Assembly (NCBI GenBank): GCA_963971225.1
Contig: OZ020267.1
Span: 152,325,920 to 152,389,919 of the forward strand
Reading direction: 5' to 3'
DNA from: Melieria omissa
Taxonomy: Eukaryota > Arthropoda > Insecta > Diptera > Ulidiidae
DNA length: 64,000 nt
The position numbers and the translations under genes were made by a program. The notes under the pieces were generated by a model that searched no databases, was not told where the DNA came from, and worked only from the letters and a program-made list of their open reading frames with translations. Shown in pieces: positions 24,442 to 36,300 of this stretch; position 1 is the stretch's first letter; each line of letters starts with the position of its first letter.

Positions 24442-25291
24442 GATTTGTTGGATTTATTGGTTCGAATTTAAGCATCAAAAAACTAGAAATCTCGTTGGTC
24501 CCATGAGTCTTCTTCAACAAACGAAGATAACATATCAATCGCACCGACTTATTGACTGCCCGTCTCCTCTCGAATAAATCAATTTAAATATTCCAACCAG
24601 ATTTCTTCGACGGCCTAAAGTTTTTAATGTCGGCCTTGCTATGGCCAACTATGCCAGAAATTGTACTATTACGAGAGTTCTAAATAAATTTCCCTTTGAA
24701 CATTGATCTTGCGTTACCTTTGAATGTATTTTGCAACTAATTAGTTTTAAGTGTCCTCAAGTACACTTTGGGGAGGTGTAGATCTCACCCTTAGCGACAA
24801 GGCAAGATACCTGGGGGACATTCTAGAAGAAGAAGAAGTTGCTCTGGAACGAAAACGACTATAGCGAAAACGACTATAGAAAGCAACTACATCGCTATTT
24901 ACTTACAAAAAAGCAATAGGAACAGCATGGGGTTTCTCCCCCAGAATTACCTACTGGATATGAACAGCCATCGTACGTCCAATTCTACTCTACGGCGTAA
25001 TTGCATGGTGGCCAGCAACTAAGAAGTCAACGACACTGAAGCAGTTGCACAGGGTGCAAAGAATATGCATCAGCGGAGCACTTTGTTCTAGCTTCACTGA
25101 TGCCCTAAACACGATTCTTCACTTACCTCCTCTTGACATTGTAGCTCAGGAGATCGCATTGGCTTGCGCGCTAAGACTTAGGGAGTCTAGGTCTTGGCAC
25201 ATGGGAAGTTTTGGACACTCCCTCATCCTGGGAACGCAGGCTCCTATACCCTATATACAATACCCCAAAATACTGACTACTGTATACCTGC

Positions 25292-26380
25292 GGCAGCCGC
25301 CTTAGCTCAGCTGGCTAGTGCGTTGGGTCGCGAGTCAAGACTCCGCGAGTTTAATACTCCGTTGCGTTAACACTGAAAAAAAAAGAAAAACAAAAATTTT
25401 TCTGACGGCGGCTGTCCTCTCAGCAGGACATGGCAAACCTCTGAGAGTAAAATTGCCTATGAAAAAGCACCCAACTCGCCGTTCGGAATCGGCATTGTAG
25501 GTCCCTTCCAACGTTGTAAAAAATAATTCGCACGCACAACACGGTTGCGGGTCAAACTCCATAAAGCGCATTTCAAGCGTATCGTCGTTTTTCGCGTTTC
25601 CCGCGTTTCGAGAAAAAGTTGAATCAGTGTATTTGTATGAAGCAAACTCCATGACGACGCCGATACGCCCGAAATGCGTAAAAAGTTGAACTATTTTCAA
25701 CTTTCTCTCGCCTTTCGCGCTTAACGACGTCAAACAGCTGAAGAGCTCCTAAAGATGTCATACATTATGTGGTTAAATGGTAATGCCGATAACAAACTTG
25801 TGTTATCGCAAAAGTCGAATGCATTTATTTTACACGAAAGCTATTAAATATATTTAAGAAACATTTGAAATTTAACATTTTAACATAAAATGTGGAGAAA
25901 TTCCTAAAAATTAGCATAATTCTTTGACAGACGAAACTTAGTCTTCGCTGTATTGGAAATTCGATAGCTTATTCGTTGTCGATCGAATTTTGCTCATCCC
26001 TGTGAAATAAATTGCTACAAATTGAATTCAACTGAATCTTTTTTTTTGTTTTTTGCAATGCTCGATATGCATTTATTGTGTTTAAAATGAAATCAGTAAA
26101 TTCTATAAAGTCTTTAACGTCGTATAGCAATTTCATTTCGTTCTTTTCCACAATTCACAACGAAATCAATTAGCAGTTTCACAACTAAAACTTAGCATCT
26201 GCTGACGTAAGAAAAAGAAGCTGACGCGTGAAACGCGTGTTATGGAGTGTACAAAATTGCAACGCGAATAACGCGAGAAACGCCATAACGCGACAAACCC
26301 TGAACGCCTGAAACGCGCTTTATGGAGTTTGACCATTAGTCTCGTAATCGAGCTGTCGTGCCAGTCAAGAAGAAGAAGAA
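25292..26380 (+). mobile_element. tRNA-derived SINE inserted in the LINE, itself interrupted
   Basis: The direct repeat GTATACCTGC at 25282-25291 and 26381-26390 is a 10-bp target duplication. The insert begins with a tRNA-like head: A box TAGCTCAGCTGG at 25303-25314, and a degenerate B box near 25347. It ends in an (AAG)n tail at 26366-26380. The middle is displaced by an inverted-repeat element (25550-26334), so the SINE proper is about 305 bp. Its core (GCCGTTCGGAATCGGC, TGTAGGTCCC) resembles the SINE at 18159. Confidence 0.75.
25550..26334. mobile_element. Terminal-inverted-repeat DNA element, 785 bp, inside the SINE
   Basis: Left arm GGTCAAACTCCATAAAGCGC continues as ATTTCAAGCGT. The right arm, reverse-complemented, has the same first 20 bases and continues as GTTTCAGGCGT, giving about 31 bp with two mismatches. 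The outer parts are rich in GCGTTTC/GAAACGC-like motifs, and a partial internal copy (AAACTCCATGACGACG) lies near 25644. No transposase and no convincing target duplication were found, so the superfamily is undetermined. Confidence 0.6.
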
Positions 26381-26826
26381 GTATACCTGCTTTGGCTTTC
26401 GACAAAGAATATGATGTCTCCATACCAAGCAGACAGAAGTGGCTGGCTCGATCGACCTCCGAAAGAACGAGATGTGATCAACTTTATCACTGAGGCGTTT
26501 TCTCCCCAGACCTGGAGATTGAAGTCTTTTTCCGACTCCCGGATCAGTACAGCGTATATCGACACTGGTTGATTGGAGCACACGCCATCAGACTGGGTGT
26601 CATGCAAGAGACTTCTGTAGAAGCTGCATTTGCGCTGAAGAGGAAGAAAGCGTACAGCATTTCCTCTGTCACTGCCCAGCACTTTGAAGTAGGCTACGCA
26701 ACCTAGGACAACCGTTGTCCAGATAGCTTGACCAGGAACAACATAGTTAGCTTAAACTGTATATGGGCCAGTATCTTCGCCCAAGTGATGGATCTTTGCT
26801 ATCCAGCCATTTTTACCTAACCTAAC

Positions 26827-28683
26827 CTTTTTGAATTGTTTTCATTTCCATTTGTCATATTCTCAAAGTGTTTAATTTGATTAGACTTCTTTAATAAACA
26901 ATAACTAACTATTTCAAAAATGTCAATCTCACTGAACTTCCTGTGACTTTCCTAATGTTGTTAATGAATTAGTTACTCATACGTCCCGGTGCACAAAAAT
27001 TGTATCCACATTTTCGAAAAAAAATCACATAGCTTCCATTACAGAAAATAATATTGTGTAAGAGTACAAGAACACATGACAAGAATTCAACCAGAATTTC
27101 AACTTAAAACAACAATAACATGGCGAAAGCGTAAGACGATTTTTTCGAACGATTTCGCATTCATCGCTGCAATTTTGTTCAGCGCGCATATTTTCCAGTA
27201 TTTTTTTCTCTTTTCTATACATTTACATTGGCGCTTTAGTGTTTTCAGTTTTTGTTGTTGATTTTTTAATTTATATTTTTTTGCTTCAATTTTTTTGTTG
27301 TTGTGCTTTTAGCATTTTCTAATCTCGAAAACAGCACATTAGAAAACATTTTCAAGGCCATTGACACAAAGCAACGCACAAGGCACGGGCAATGGCACTG
27401 CCGGTGCAGCGACAAAGTGCAATTGTGGTTGTTGTTGTTGTTATTGTTGTTGGCGAGTAGCGATAATTGCAGCGCTCAAGTGTTTAGTTGCAAATCTTCT
27501 TTCTTTGCGCTTAGACACACACACACACACACAAACACACATGCGGCCGCATTTCATTCGGCAAGTTCGTGCGGCTACCCGTCTGCCTGTCTGTCCGCGC
27601 AGCGAAACGCCACACAAATGCATGCAAGTTTTGCCGCGCCGAGCCGAGTCAAGAATGCAATGACAACAACAACAAAGCACACAAAATAGGAGAAAAATAA
27701 ATAGCAAAGAGCGTAAAAATCGAAAAAAAAAACATACGAATGGCGCAAAAATTTAGAATCCATGAACGCCGGAAGAGCGTGCGGCAGGCGCGATAAACGA
27801 ACGCGTCAAGCGCAATCATTGGCGGACAAATATGTATGCAAAAATGCTTTCTGCGTTTGTTTGCTACATGTTACCGTCAATCGATGGAAACGCAGATTGC
27901 GGTCCCAACATTTACACAACGATTCTCATATAGTGATTAGCACTACCCGACCTGTGCTAAGCCCTCAAATGTCCTAACTTATTGAAACAGCGTCTCGAGA
28001 TGTGTCAATTCCAAAGTCCCACCATTCCGACCCACAGTTCTGATAAGTAATTTTACCTAAATTTTCTAATTTTTACCTAAATTCAACAAAGCTAAAACGC
28101 GTTTTATTTATTTTATTTAAGCTATTTGTAGCCTAAAGCTAAGGTGAATTGAGTTAAGGTTAATCGCAATGCTTTTAATACCCAAAAATATAATTTTTAA
28201 ATTTACTGCAAAATATTCAAAATTGTATGCATATATGTTTTTGTAATTACTAAAGTATAATCTCCTTTGAGATTCTTATTGACACTATAATCCTTTCGTT
28301 TCATAGCTGCCGGTATAATTCCTAGTTTACCATAAAATCGCAACTCGCTTATGTACACTGCGCCGCCGCAATTCCACAAACATGTACAAATAATTTCTTT
28401 ACAATATTTATTTAATTTTTAAATACTTATGTATATACGTCCGTTGGTCAACTGAAAAGCGTTTTTTCGAGATTTTTTATCAAACAAATTTAATTTTCTT
28501 CCAATGCATCTTCTAGTGTTTCCGCTTCATTCTGTCCTTTCAAGTATACACTTCATGTACTCTGCGCCGCATATAGTGACATATCGAGATAAAATTAAAA
28601 AAATCCTTAGTTCGTCCTGAGGCACGAACCAAACACCTAAACTGAATGAAGAGACGGAGGCCAACACACAACGTCCAATGCAT
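26827..28683. other. Gene-free stretch between the LINE and DnaJ-H
   Basis: AT-rich, with an AC microsatellite at about 27515-27538, GTT runs at 27428-27450 and a CAA run at 27663-27677. No coding exon was recognised. The proximal part, 28.5-28.68 kb, lies just beyond the DnaJ-H polyadenylation signal. Confidence 0.45.
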
Positions 28684-28689
28684 TTTATT
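28684..28689 (-). terminator. Polyadenylation signal of DnaJ-H
   Basis: AATAAA on the minus strand, about 60 bp beyond the DnaJ-H stop codon. This would give a very short 3' UTR. Confidence 0.5.
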
Positions 28690-28750
28690 TTGTTCCGGTA
28701 CGCTCGCATACACACAACACGCAGCACGCGGCCGACAGCGCAGAATCCCT

Positions 28751-30523
28751 CTATGCCGTTTGGCATTGCACGCCCTCGAAGTGTGGCACGCCATCTTCGT
28801 CGTCGTCGCCACCGTGTGCGCCGCCTTGCGCGCCCTCGCCATATGGTTGTATGTCCGATAGCGCCACTTCTTCCGCATCGCTCGGCACGGCAATGTGCTG
28901 CCGCGGCGGCAACAACTTCTCCAACAACGCCAATTGCTCGCTCGTGGCGAAATCACTGTCTGGAAACTCGACGCGGAACTCCACGAAAAGATCCCCGCGC
29001 TCGAAGGGGTTGTTGCGCAGCGGCATACCCTCACCGTTCACCACCATCATGTCGCCGTGCCGTATAACATGACCCGGTCGAGTCGTGATGCATACCTTGC
29101 GCCCGTCCAGATGCTGGAAGCAATGCACGTAGCCGCACAGCGCCTGTGTCAAGTTGATACGAATGTCGCGCAGAAAGAGATCATTCTGGCGCCGTAGGAA
29201 GACCGGGTGGTCGGCCTGCACCAGCACCACCACAAGATCGCCACGCTCGCCGCTCTGCGGCTGGTTGCCTTCGCCCCGGAACGGTATCTTCAACATATTT
29301 GGTGCACCCTTCTCCACGATCACTTCACGCTCCATTTGCTCGTCAACCAGCCCTTCGCCGGAGCACGTGCCGCAACGCAGATCCTCCTTGATGGTATTGC
29401 CACGTCCACAGCATACGCGACAGATCTGAAAACAATGCAAGAAAACGATTTACACAATCTATCGAAATTGGCTTCGGCGTGGCGGCTTAGCCACCAGCAC
29501 TATCGCTTGCCATAATCTAAAATCTTACCGAATCGAAGGCATTTACAAGTAAGTACACCGCCGTGCGACCTGTGCCATTGCAAGCTTCACATTTCTCGAT
29601 AGCCTCTTTGGGCCCGCCCTGGCCGAAGCATTTGCTGCAGTAGGAGCTGCGCTTGTATTCCACCTTCTTGTTCACGTTGCCGTTAAAAATCTCTTCTAGC
29701 GTCACCTCCAGCTTCACCACCACCTGCGCTGCCGCCCGCGACTTGCTGTTGCTGGGCCCCGGGCCGGCGCCGTGCACATTCCCGAACGGGAACCAGTGTG
29801 TAAAGATCTCGAACGCATCGCTAGCGCCTTCATTTCCCTCCTGAAGTCCCTTCAGTCCATACCGATCGTAGACCTTGCGCTTCTCCGCGTCCGACAAAAT
29901 CTCGTACGCAAAAGAGATCTCTTTGAACTTGTCGCCGGCCTCTGGATTCTTGTCCGGGTGAAATTCTTTAGCCAATTTTCGGTAATTCTGCAAAAATAAA
30001 AATCGAGCTCAATTTTTGCAAACTCAAGCACTGGCGAGCGATGTAAACAAAAACAAATTCCAGCGATCAGCTGATTTGTGGAACGTAACGAATGCGCGAC
30101 CTAAGTGGAGCACGCAAAGCTTCCGTCACAATATTTCCATTTTCGCACAACGATTCGCTCAGCAGGGAGAAAATATTCCGATCGCCTTTGCATAGCGTTG
30201 CTGCGTACCAGTGTCGCAAGAAAAATCCCATCGATGCGAGCGCACCTCCCACTTCTTTGAAAGCGGCGCCCACCTTCACCCACACGGCTTAACGGCATCT
30301 TCTCCTGACACCGTTCGCTATTGCTGAGCCCATCGCTTTGCTGTATCCACCACCGTCAGCATCAATACAAGGATCGACGCCTCCTCCTCCCTCGCGGTTC
30401 GTCATAATCCGACTCTTTCTCCTCTTCACAACCAGAAACACACCAGCACTTTACCTTTTTGATCTCTGCATCTGTTGAATCTTTGCTCACACCTAGAATT
30501 TTATACAGCTCCGTGTGCTCCAT
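28751..30523 (-). CDS. DnaJ-H: Type I Hsp40 / DnaJ-A2-like co-chaperone
   Basis: Three exons: 30523-30455, 29987-29529 and 29425-28751. Junctions follow GT-AG and keep frame, giving 400 residues (human DNAJA2 is 412). The J domain is split by intron 1 and has HPD at residues 33-35. Four zinc-binding CxxCxGxG repeats start at about 140, 156, 178 and 194. The substrate-binding C-terminal domain follows, and the protein ends Cys-Gln-Thr-Ala, a CaaX box suited to farnesylation. Type I Hsp40s deliver unfolded clients to cytosolic Hsp70 and stimulate its ATPase. The Gly/Phe linker is short and Gly-poor. The gene lies head to head with Sirt1, a neighbourhood I recall for Drosophila DnaJ-H, hence the symbol. 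The start is the only ATG giving the standard J-domain N-terminus. Confidence 0.93.
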
Positions 30524-31977
30524 GGCCGATGGCTTGTAAATTTTTATAAAAATAACAAATTACTTTTACTATCTCCTCTCCTCTTTCAAAATACAAAAAA
30601 TAACACCGCAAATGAAAAATTTTACATCGAAAAAGCTCTCTGTCTTCTTCCTACGTTCGCTGACGACGATGACAAGCAATGACAAATGCTCACAGACACG
30701 AGTGCTGCCAACTTTGTACACACTTCCCAATGACAGCTCGTTGTGAAAAATTCATTTTTATAGTTTTATTCTATCATTACTTTTCTGACGTCAGATGCCA
30801 GATTTAGTTATTCCAAACGTAATCGAGCTCAATGTTAAGCGCACTTGCTGCGGTTGAAAACTTCGAAAGAAGCAACATATCTTTTCTCTCTTATCATAAA
30901 TAAATAAATAAATTGTAACGTATTCGTATTTTGAAATCGAAATACAACTTCATACAATCACTAAAATGCTTAAGAAGATGCCATTTTACAACTCTTGCCT
31001 GAAGTATAAGTAGCATTTTTTGTTCAAGAAGCATTAACGTTGTAGTAACCGCGAACAGCATTTGCAGGAATTAGAATACCTAATAATTCTGTAAGTGCTA
31101 ATCATTATCACAAAACAGTTGAAAGTAATTAGGGCCAGTCTCGAATGAGAAATTATCACAACCCTCCAGATATTCACTCGAAGAGGCAACACTTTTGCAA
31201 ATCGTATGGAAACTTGTGTCAATTGTTTTTGCCTTTCTCCTGCAACTGAGCAAAGTGGTGTGGGTTCATGTATGTTTACCAACTTGTACATGCAGTAAAA
31301 AAATAAGCGGTTTTTTTTTATTTTGCAAAATAATTTACACACCACTGTCAAAAGTAAGTGCCGTGTAATTGTGGGCGTTCATTTCAGCGGGATAAGGTTT
31401 GCACTTGCTGGATGACATTTCAGCCGCAATTTATATAATCAATGTTAGCGCGAATATCATGCACATCACTAATTTTTTCTATTTTGTATAATTCCAATTG
31501 GGAAGTAAACAAAAACACTTTTTTTCCTCATTTGCTTCTGAGGTTTCACTTGATGACTTTATCCACTTGGTTGGCAACGCCAGTGGGTTTTGCTCTTATA
31601 TATATATACATTTTGTCATCTCCTTAAGTACGTACTTAAGGAATAATTGAGCTAATTGAAACACTATTTGCACATTTAAATTTGAATCGAATGCCATGAA
31701 TAACGAAATCACTACAAATCAACACTTGTTAACACTTCACATAGCACCCTGTGGGTCGCATGGTTGGCAACGCGAACGAAAGCAAAAATTTTCCACTTCA
31801 GTGTTGCATTTCATGTAAATGCTTAAAACGGATTTAGTGCCCTTTTCGAAAACGGACTAACAATTTTATAGCTTCAGATTTGTAGCCCCGCCCCGTATTG
31901 GCGCAACAAAATATAGTAGAATCGATAAACTGATGAACGCACCCGTAATTCGTTGACCTGTCGCTTCTGAACTTTTG
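30524..31977. other. Divergent intergenic region, DnaJ-H and Sirt1
   Basis: Holds the DnaJ-H 5' leader (proximal part, AT-rich) and the presumed control region of both genes. A perfect 22-bp palindrome lies at 31621-31642, and a near-match to the DNA-replication-related element (AATCGATA against TATCGATA) at 31920-31927. No coding sequence was recognised. Confidence 0.5.
31621..31642. promoter_or_regulatory. Perfect 22-bp palindrome
   Basis: The half site TCCTTAAGTAC is followed immediately by its exact reverse complement. It could bind a dimeric factor or be a composition accident. No known fly site of this exact form comes to mind. Confidence 0.35.
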
Positions 31978-32017
31978 TATAAAAGCCATCTCACACTTTC
32001 TCGCTCCAATCAGAAAC
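31978..32017 (+). promoter_or_regulatory. Candidate Sirt1 core promoter (TATA + initiator)
   Basis: TATAAAAG at 31978-31985 is followed by an initiator-like TCAGAA whose A is at 32012, 34 bp downstream of the TATA start. This would give a leader of about 460 nt to the Sirt1 ATG. Spacing is slightly longer than the usual 30-31 bp. Fly housekeeping promoters are often TATA-less, so this is tentative. Confidence 0.4.
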
Positions 32018-32234
32018 AAGAAACTACCAGAATACCCAGCACGCAGCAACCCCGAACGAGTTCACACGACCAACGAGACGGCCATTTTTGTTCACGTCAT
32101 TTACGAGCCTGAATTCAGACTGCTGTACTAGGAGTGAAGAACACTTTGCTGCTGTTTGTGTGGAAAATTACGAAAAAAATTACAGAAAATTACGACAAAA
32201 ATATTGAGAATTATTATAAAGTTTGCCGGAAAAA

Positions 32235-32289
32235 ATGAATTTAAATCGAATTCCGTGAAATGACGCAAGCAAATTGTGATTTTCGTTAG
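32235..32289 (+). promoter_or_regulatory. Two upstream ORFs in the Sirt1 leader
   Basis: ATG at 32235 encodes MNLNRIP then TGA (32256-32258). ATG at 32260 encodes MTQANCDFR then TAG (32287-32289). If transcription starts near 32012, both precede the main start and could lower or condition Sirt1 translation. Confidence 0.45.
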
Positions 32290-32471
32290 CCGAAGGTGTG
32301 AAAAAAAGGCGAAGAAAAATTTTACATCAGCAAAGAGGGGGGAAAAATTTTGTGTGTACCAACGAAGCAGCTTCGAAAGCGCACGCGACGAGAAGACGAT
32401 TGGTGTGTGCGAAAGAGAGAGCGATTGCGGGAGAAAAGGGTTTTCGTGAAGGAGGCTGTGGCTGGAAAACT

Positions 32472-35400
32472 ATGGAAAGCCATGCAGAGTCGCGAGTAGA
32501 GAGTTCGCGGGCGAGTCACTACGATTCGCAGCACCTGCTACAGGTGCAGGAGGCACATGTGGCAACAGACTGTGGCACATTGGTGCACAATAAACATAAT
32601 TTTGATTTTGGCGCCGAAATTGTGAATACACGAACGATGGCAACCGAACACGAAGGAAAGATCAAAACAAATACGGAAAACACAAGTGCACCAACAACAA
32701 GCACAATGGTGGCGTCCACCTGCAATGTTGACGAATGCGAACCGTCAATAGAAACGCCATTAAGTGCGTCCGAGCTGCCGCCAAATAGAAATGGTGCCCA
32801 GGAAGGTGGTGCAGAGTTCCGAGAGGGCGATCCCATCGGCGTTGAAGAGGATGACGGCGATGAAGAAGACAGTTACCAATCGGATGATGACGACGAGGAC
32901 GAAGACGATGACAATGAGAACTCGCAGCAAGAGCTGGACAGAAGCCGCAACGTGGACGCCTCGCAGGACAGTGACGATTCCAGCACCGACTCGGATTTTT
33001 CTGATCTGAGCGGCCTGTCGGACATGTCCGGTCGTGAGTGGAAACCGATCAGCACACGCCCCATAAATTGGGTGCAGAAGCAGATTCACGCCGGAGCCGA
33101 TCCGCGTGAGCTGCTGTCGCAAATGCTGCCAACCGGCGCACACCAGATAGCGCCCGGCGTCAACGACATGATGCTGTGGCGCATACTGGCCAGCATGTTG
33201 GCCGAGCCGCCGCGTCGCCAGAAGCTGCGCCACATCAACACCTTCGAGGACGTGATCCAGCTGGTACAGCAGTCGGAAAATATCATCGTACTGACCGGGG
33301 CCGGCGTGTCGGTGTCCTGTGGCATACCAGACTTTCGCTCCAGCGACGGCATTTACTCACGCCTAGCGAAAGACTACCCCGACCTGCCCGACCCGCAGGC
33401 CATGTTCGATATCAATTATTTCTCGCGCGATCCCCGACCCTTCTTTAAATTCGCACGAGAGATCTACCCGGGCCAGTTCAAGCCGTCGCCTTGTCACCGC
33501 TTTATCAAGCTGCTCGAACAAAAACAGAAACTCCTGCGAAACTACACACAAAACATCGACACTCTGGAGCAAGTGGCCGGCATACGGAACGTGATCGAAT
33601 GTCACGGTTCCTTTTCAACGGCCTCGTGCACCAAATGTAAGCTGAAGTGCACTGCGGATGCCATACGCGAAGATATATTCGCACAGCGCATTCCGGTGTG
33701 CAGGCGCTGTCAGCCGAACGTGGAGCAAAGTGTGGATGCGTCTGAGCCTGTGTCCGAGATGGAACTGCGCCGGCTGGTGGAGAACGGCATCATGAAGCCG
33801 GACATAGTGTTCTTCGGCGAAGGTAAGTAGCTTCTAAGGATCGTACTGATTTATACATTTTTGAGTTTGGCAAAGTTTACATACATTAAATAGATTTCTT
33901 ATTGCGACTCCGATTGTATAATAAATATTTAAGCACAAATGTAGCAAGTTGCAGATTTATAGATTCTTCACAAACTTCACCTCCTTTCTGCCACTCGCTT
34001 GTAGGTCTGCCCGAAGAGTTTCACACCGTCATGGCCAACGACAAGGACAAGTGCGACCTGCTAATTGTGATGGGTTCCTCGCTAAAGGTGCGCCCTGTTG
34101 CGCTCATACCCAGCTCGATTCCGGCACATGTGCCACAGATACTCATCAACCGCGAGCAGTTGCACCACCTCGAGTTTGACGTGGAGCTTCTGGGCGACTC
34201 TGATGTCATTATCAACCAGTTGTGTCATCGGCTGGACGGTGATTGGAAGGATATTTGCTTCAATGATGTCGTGTTGCAGGAGTGCAAGGAACTGCTTCCG
34301 CTCGAGGAGGACACCATCACCGAAGGCGATGGCGAGGAAGACGGCCAACAGTTGCTGGATACGGACACACAATCGATCAAGTCGAGTGCTTCGACGGACA
34401 TTGCACTGCGTTCGGACAGTGGCTTCGAGTCGTCCACATCGTCGGGTATGGTCGTCGGTAAGGCAATCGGCGCCACGATTGCCAGCGGCGAAGCTATCGA
34501 GGCAATTGAGCAGATAAAGAGCACAATTTTGCAGTTGGACAGCCCGTTAAGCAACACGAAGAGTACCGAGTTGCTGCCACCCGATCTGCTGGACGAACCA
34601 AACGAGGCAGCGAGTTTCGAACATCGCAGCTTCCACCCGTTCAGTGCGTGTGTGGAGCAGGATACAATATCGACGATGACTGCGACAGCTTCGTCATACT
34701 CGGACAATATGCGTCACCTGTCCATTGACTCTTCCAAAGACAGCGGCATACAGTGCGATTCGTCTAACTCGGCGCTGCCCTGTAGCAGCAACGTTAGTAC
34801 ATTGCCCCCGCCTAGCAGCAATTTCAATGTGAACGAAACAATCGTGAGCACGCAAGAGGACACAACCACAGTTGTGGCGCCGACGTCCCATGAGCTGAAC
34901 GAGAGCAGTCAAGTTGTGGGTACTGACGAGCAGCGGGAGCAAAGAAAGCATCTGAGCGCCGCAGAGCGCCTACTCGATGGCACCTACTACTGCCATGAGA
35001 GTAGTGCATCGTACGTTTTCCCCGGTGCACAGGTGTCGTGGTGTGCAGATTCCGAAGAGGAAGAGGAGGAGGACGACGATGATAATGAGAATGACTTTGG
35101 CCTAGAACTGGACGGTGACATTGATGCGAATGGGGCGCCGCTCTCGCCGTTGATGCCGCCATCCGTGGAGGCAGAAGTGGTCAGCGAAATCACAACCACC
35201 AGTGCGTTTGCTATCTGTGCGAAGCGACATGCGGCCATGAGCAGCGATGCTGAGGAGATCGCGGCCGTGCACAACTTGACGTCTCACAGCAGCAGCGTTA
35301 TCGACGGCCACAGTGCGCGTCTAGCGGATTGCACTCCACCGCCGTCGAAAAAGCGTCGCGAAATGGACGCGGAAGCAGAGGCGGATTTGCAGGCAGTGTC

Positions 35401-35536
35401 AACAGCAGCCACAGCTGCTGCCTTCCTTGCACACACAACCACCAGCAGTACAGCAATTGCCGGCAGTAGCAGTAATAACTTCGATGCTACGGGCACAACA
35501 GTAATGGCAGCGGAAACGTTGCTTCAGCAATTCTAA
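32472..35536 (+). CDS. Sirt1: NAD-dependent protein deacetylase sirtuin-1
   Basis: Two exons, 32472-33822 and 34005-35536, joined in phase 1 across a 182-bp intron, give 960 residues. The acidic, Ser-rich N-terminus is followed by the sirtuin core. That core has GAGVSVSCGIPDFRS (NAD pocket, about residues 276-290), QNID near 361, the catalytic His of HGSF near 378, and a zinc knuckle of CTKC and CRRC pairs (about 386-413). It continues with FFGEGLPEEFHTVM across the splice and GSSLKVRP. The long C-terminal tail is low-complexity and acidic. Family knowledge: nuclear/cytosolic deacetylase of histones and regulators, linking NAD status to silencing and metabolism. I chose the first ATG; the frame stays open upstream to 32280 without an ATG. 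The ESA-like DTDTQSIKSS motif is conserved with the Drosophila protein. Confidence 0.95.
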
Positions 35537-36300
35537 GTGCAGCACCACCAGACTCCACCCGCGGAAAGATTATTTATAAAAATTTGCTTATGTAATATCA
35601 CCAAAAACCTAACAAAAAAATCCAAGCAAATTAGCTAAGCCAATGCCTTTGCAAATTTTAACGCCCCAAAAAAAACCCCCCATAACAAAAACTCTGCTAA
35701 ACATATTTTAAGTCATACATTCGAAACGTGAAGTTTTCTCGTAGTTTTGAGTTAATTTTTTTGTTCAATACACACTTTTTTTATATGAAAATGTTCAATT
35801 TGTTTAATTCATGTTCATGATTTGTAACAATTTTCTAAACATAAAAATAATTATTTAAGCAAAATTTTGTATGCAATAATTCGTCGAAGCGAGTTTATTT
35901 GCACACTAACGTAAATGGTTTTATACACAATTGCGAGACAGGCAGGTGTCGAAGAAAAACGCAAAGATTGGTTCGTGTGTATGAATATTTATCGACATGC
36001 TTTTCCGATATTAACTGAGAAAGACAGTGCAGATTTACAACATCCCCAGAAAATACAAATATCCAGTGAGAAAATGTCATTGTGTTGTCAAACTTTAAAT
36101 TTTTTAACTTTCATATGCGAAGTGCAGCATTATTGTTTAAGTTTAGTTAAAATGCACAATTTGCCACTTGGAAAGATTATCAGTTTTTAGAAAATTTGAA
36201 CTTGAAACAAGAAAATTCATTTTGGAGGAGGACATGAAGTGAGAAACAAAGGTCATTCTAAATTTAAAAATATATTCCAAGTAAAATATGTGTTGGCCAG

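Larger units (their letters stand above)
24755..26820 (+). pseudogene. Jockey-like LINE fragment (RT C-terminus to 3' zinc-knuckle), interrupted
   Basis: From about 24776 the plus strand encodes, with stops, KARYLGDILEE, then KKAIGTAWGFSPRITYW and VRPILLYGVIAWW. Next comes TLKQLHRVQRICISGAL (through 25130), the thumb and connection region typical of jockey/I-group reverse transcriptases. After an insertion at 25292-26380 the sequence resumes with an RNase H-like remnant. It ends in a Cys-rich block (CRSCICAEEEESVQHF, then CHC) near 26620-26680. The 5' part is missing and several frame breaks are present, so it is dead. The 24442-24754 stretch before it shows nothing recognisable. Confidence 0.7.

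Noticed and set aside
25298..25365. Second tRNA-like sequence
   Set aside because: Degenerate B box and A-rich body follow; it is the head of another SINE inserted in a LINE.
35915..36190. 91-codon ATG frame downstream of Sirt1
   Set aside because: No family likeness; it lies in the probable Sirt1 3' UTR or just after it.
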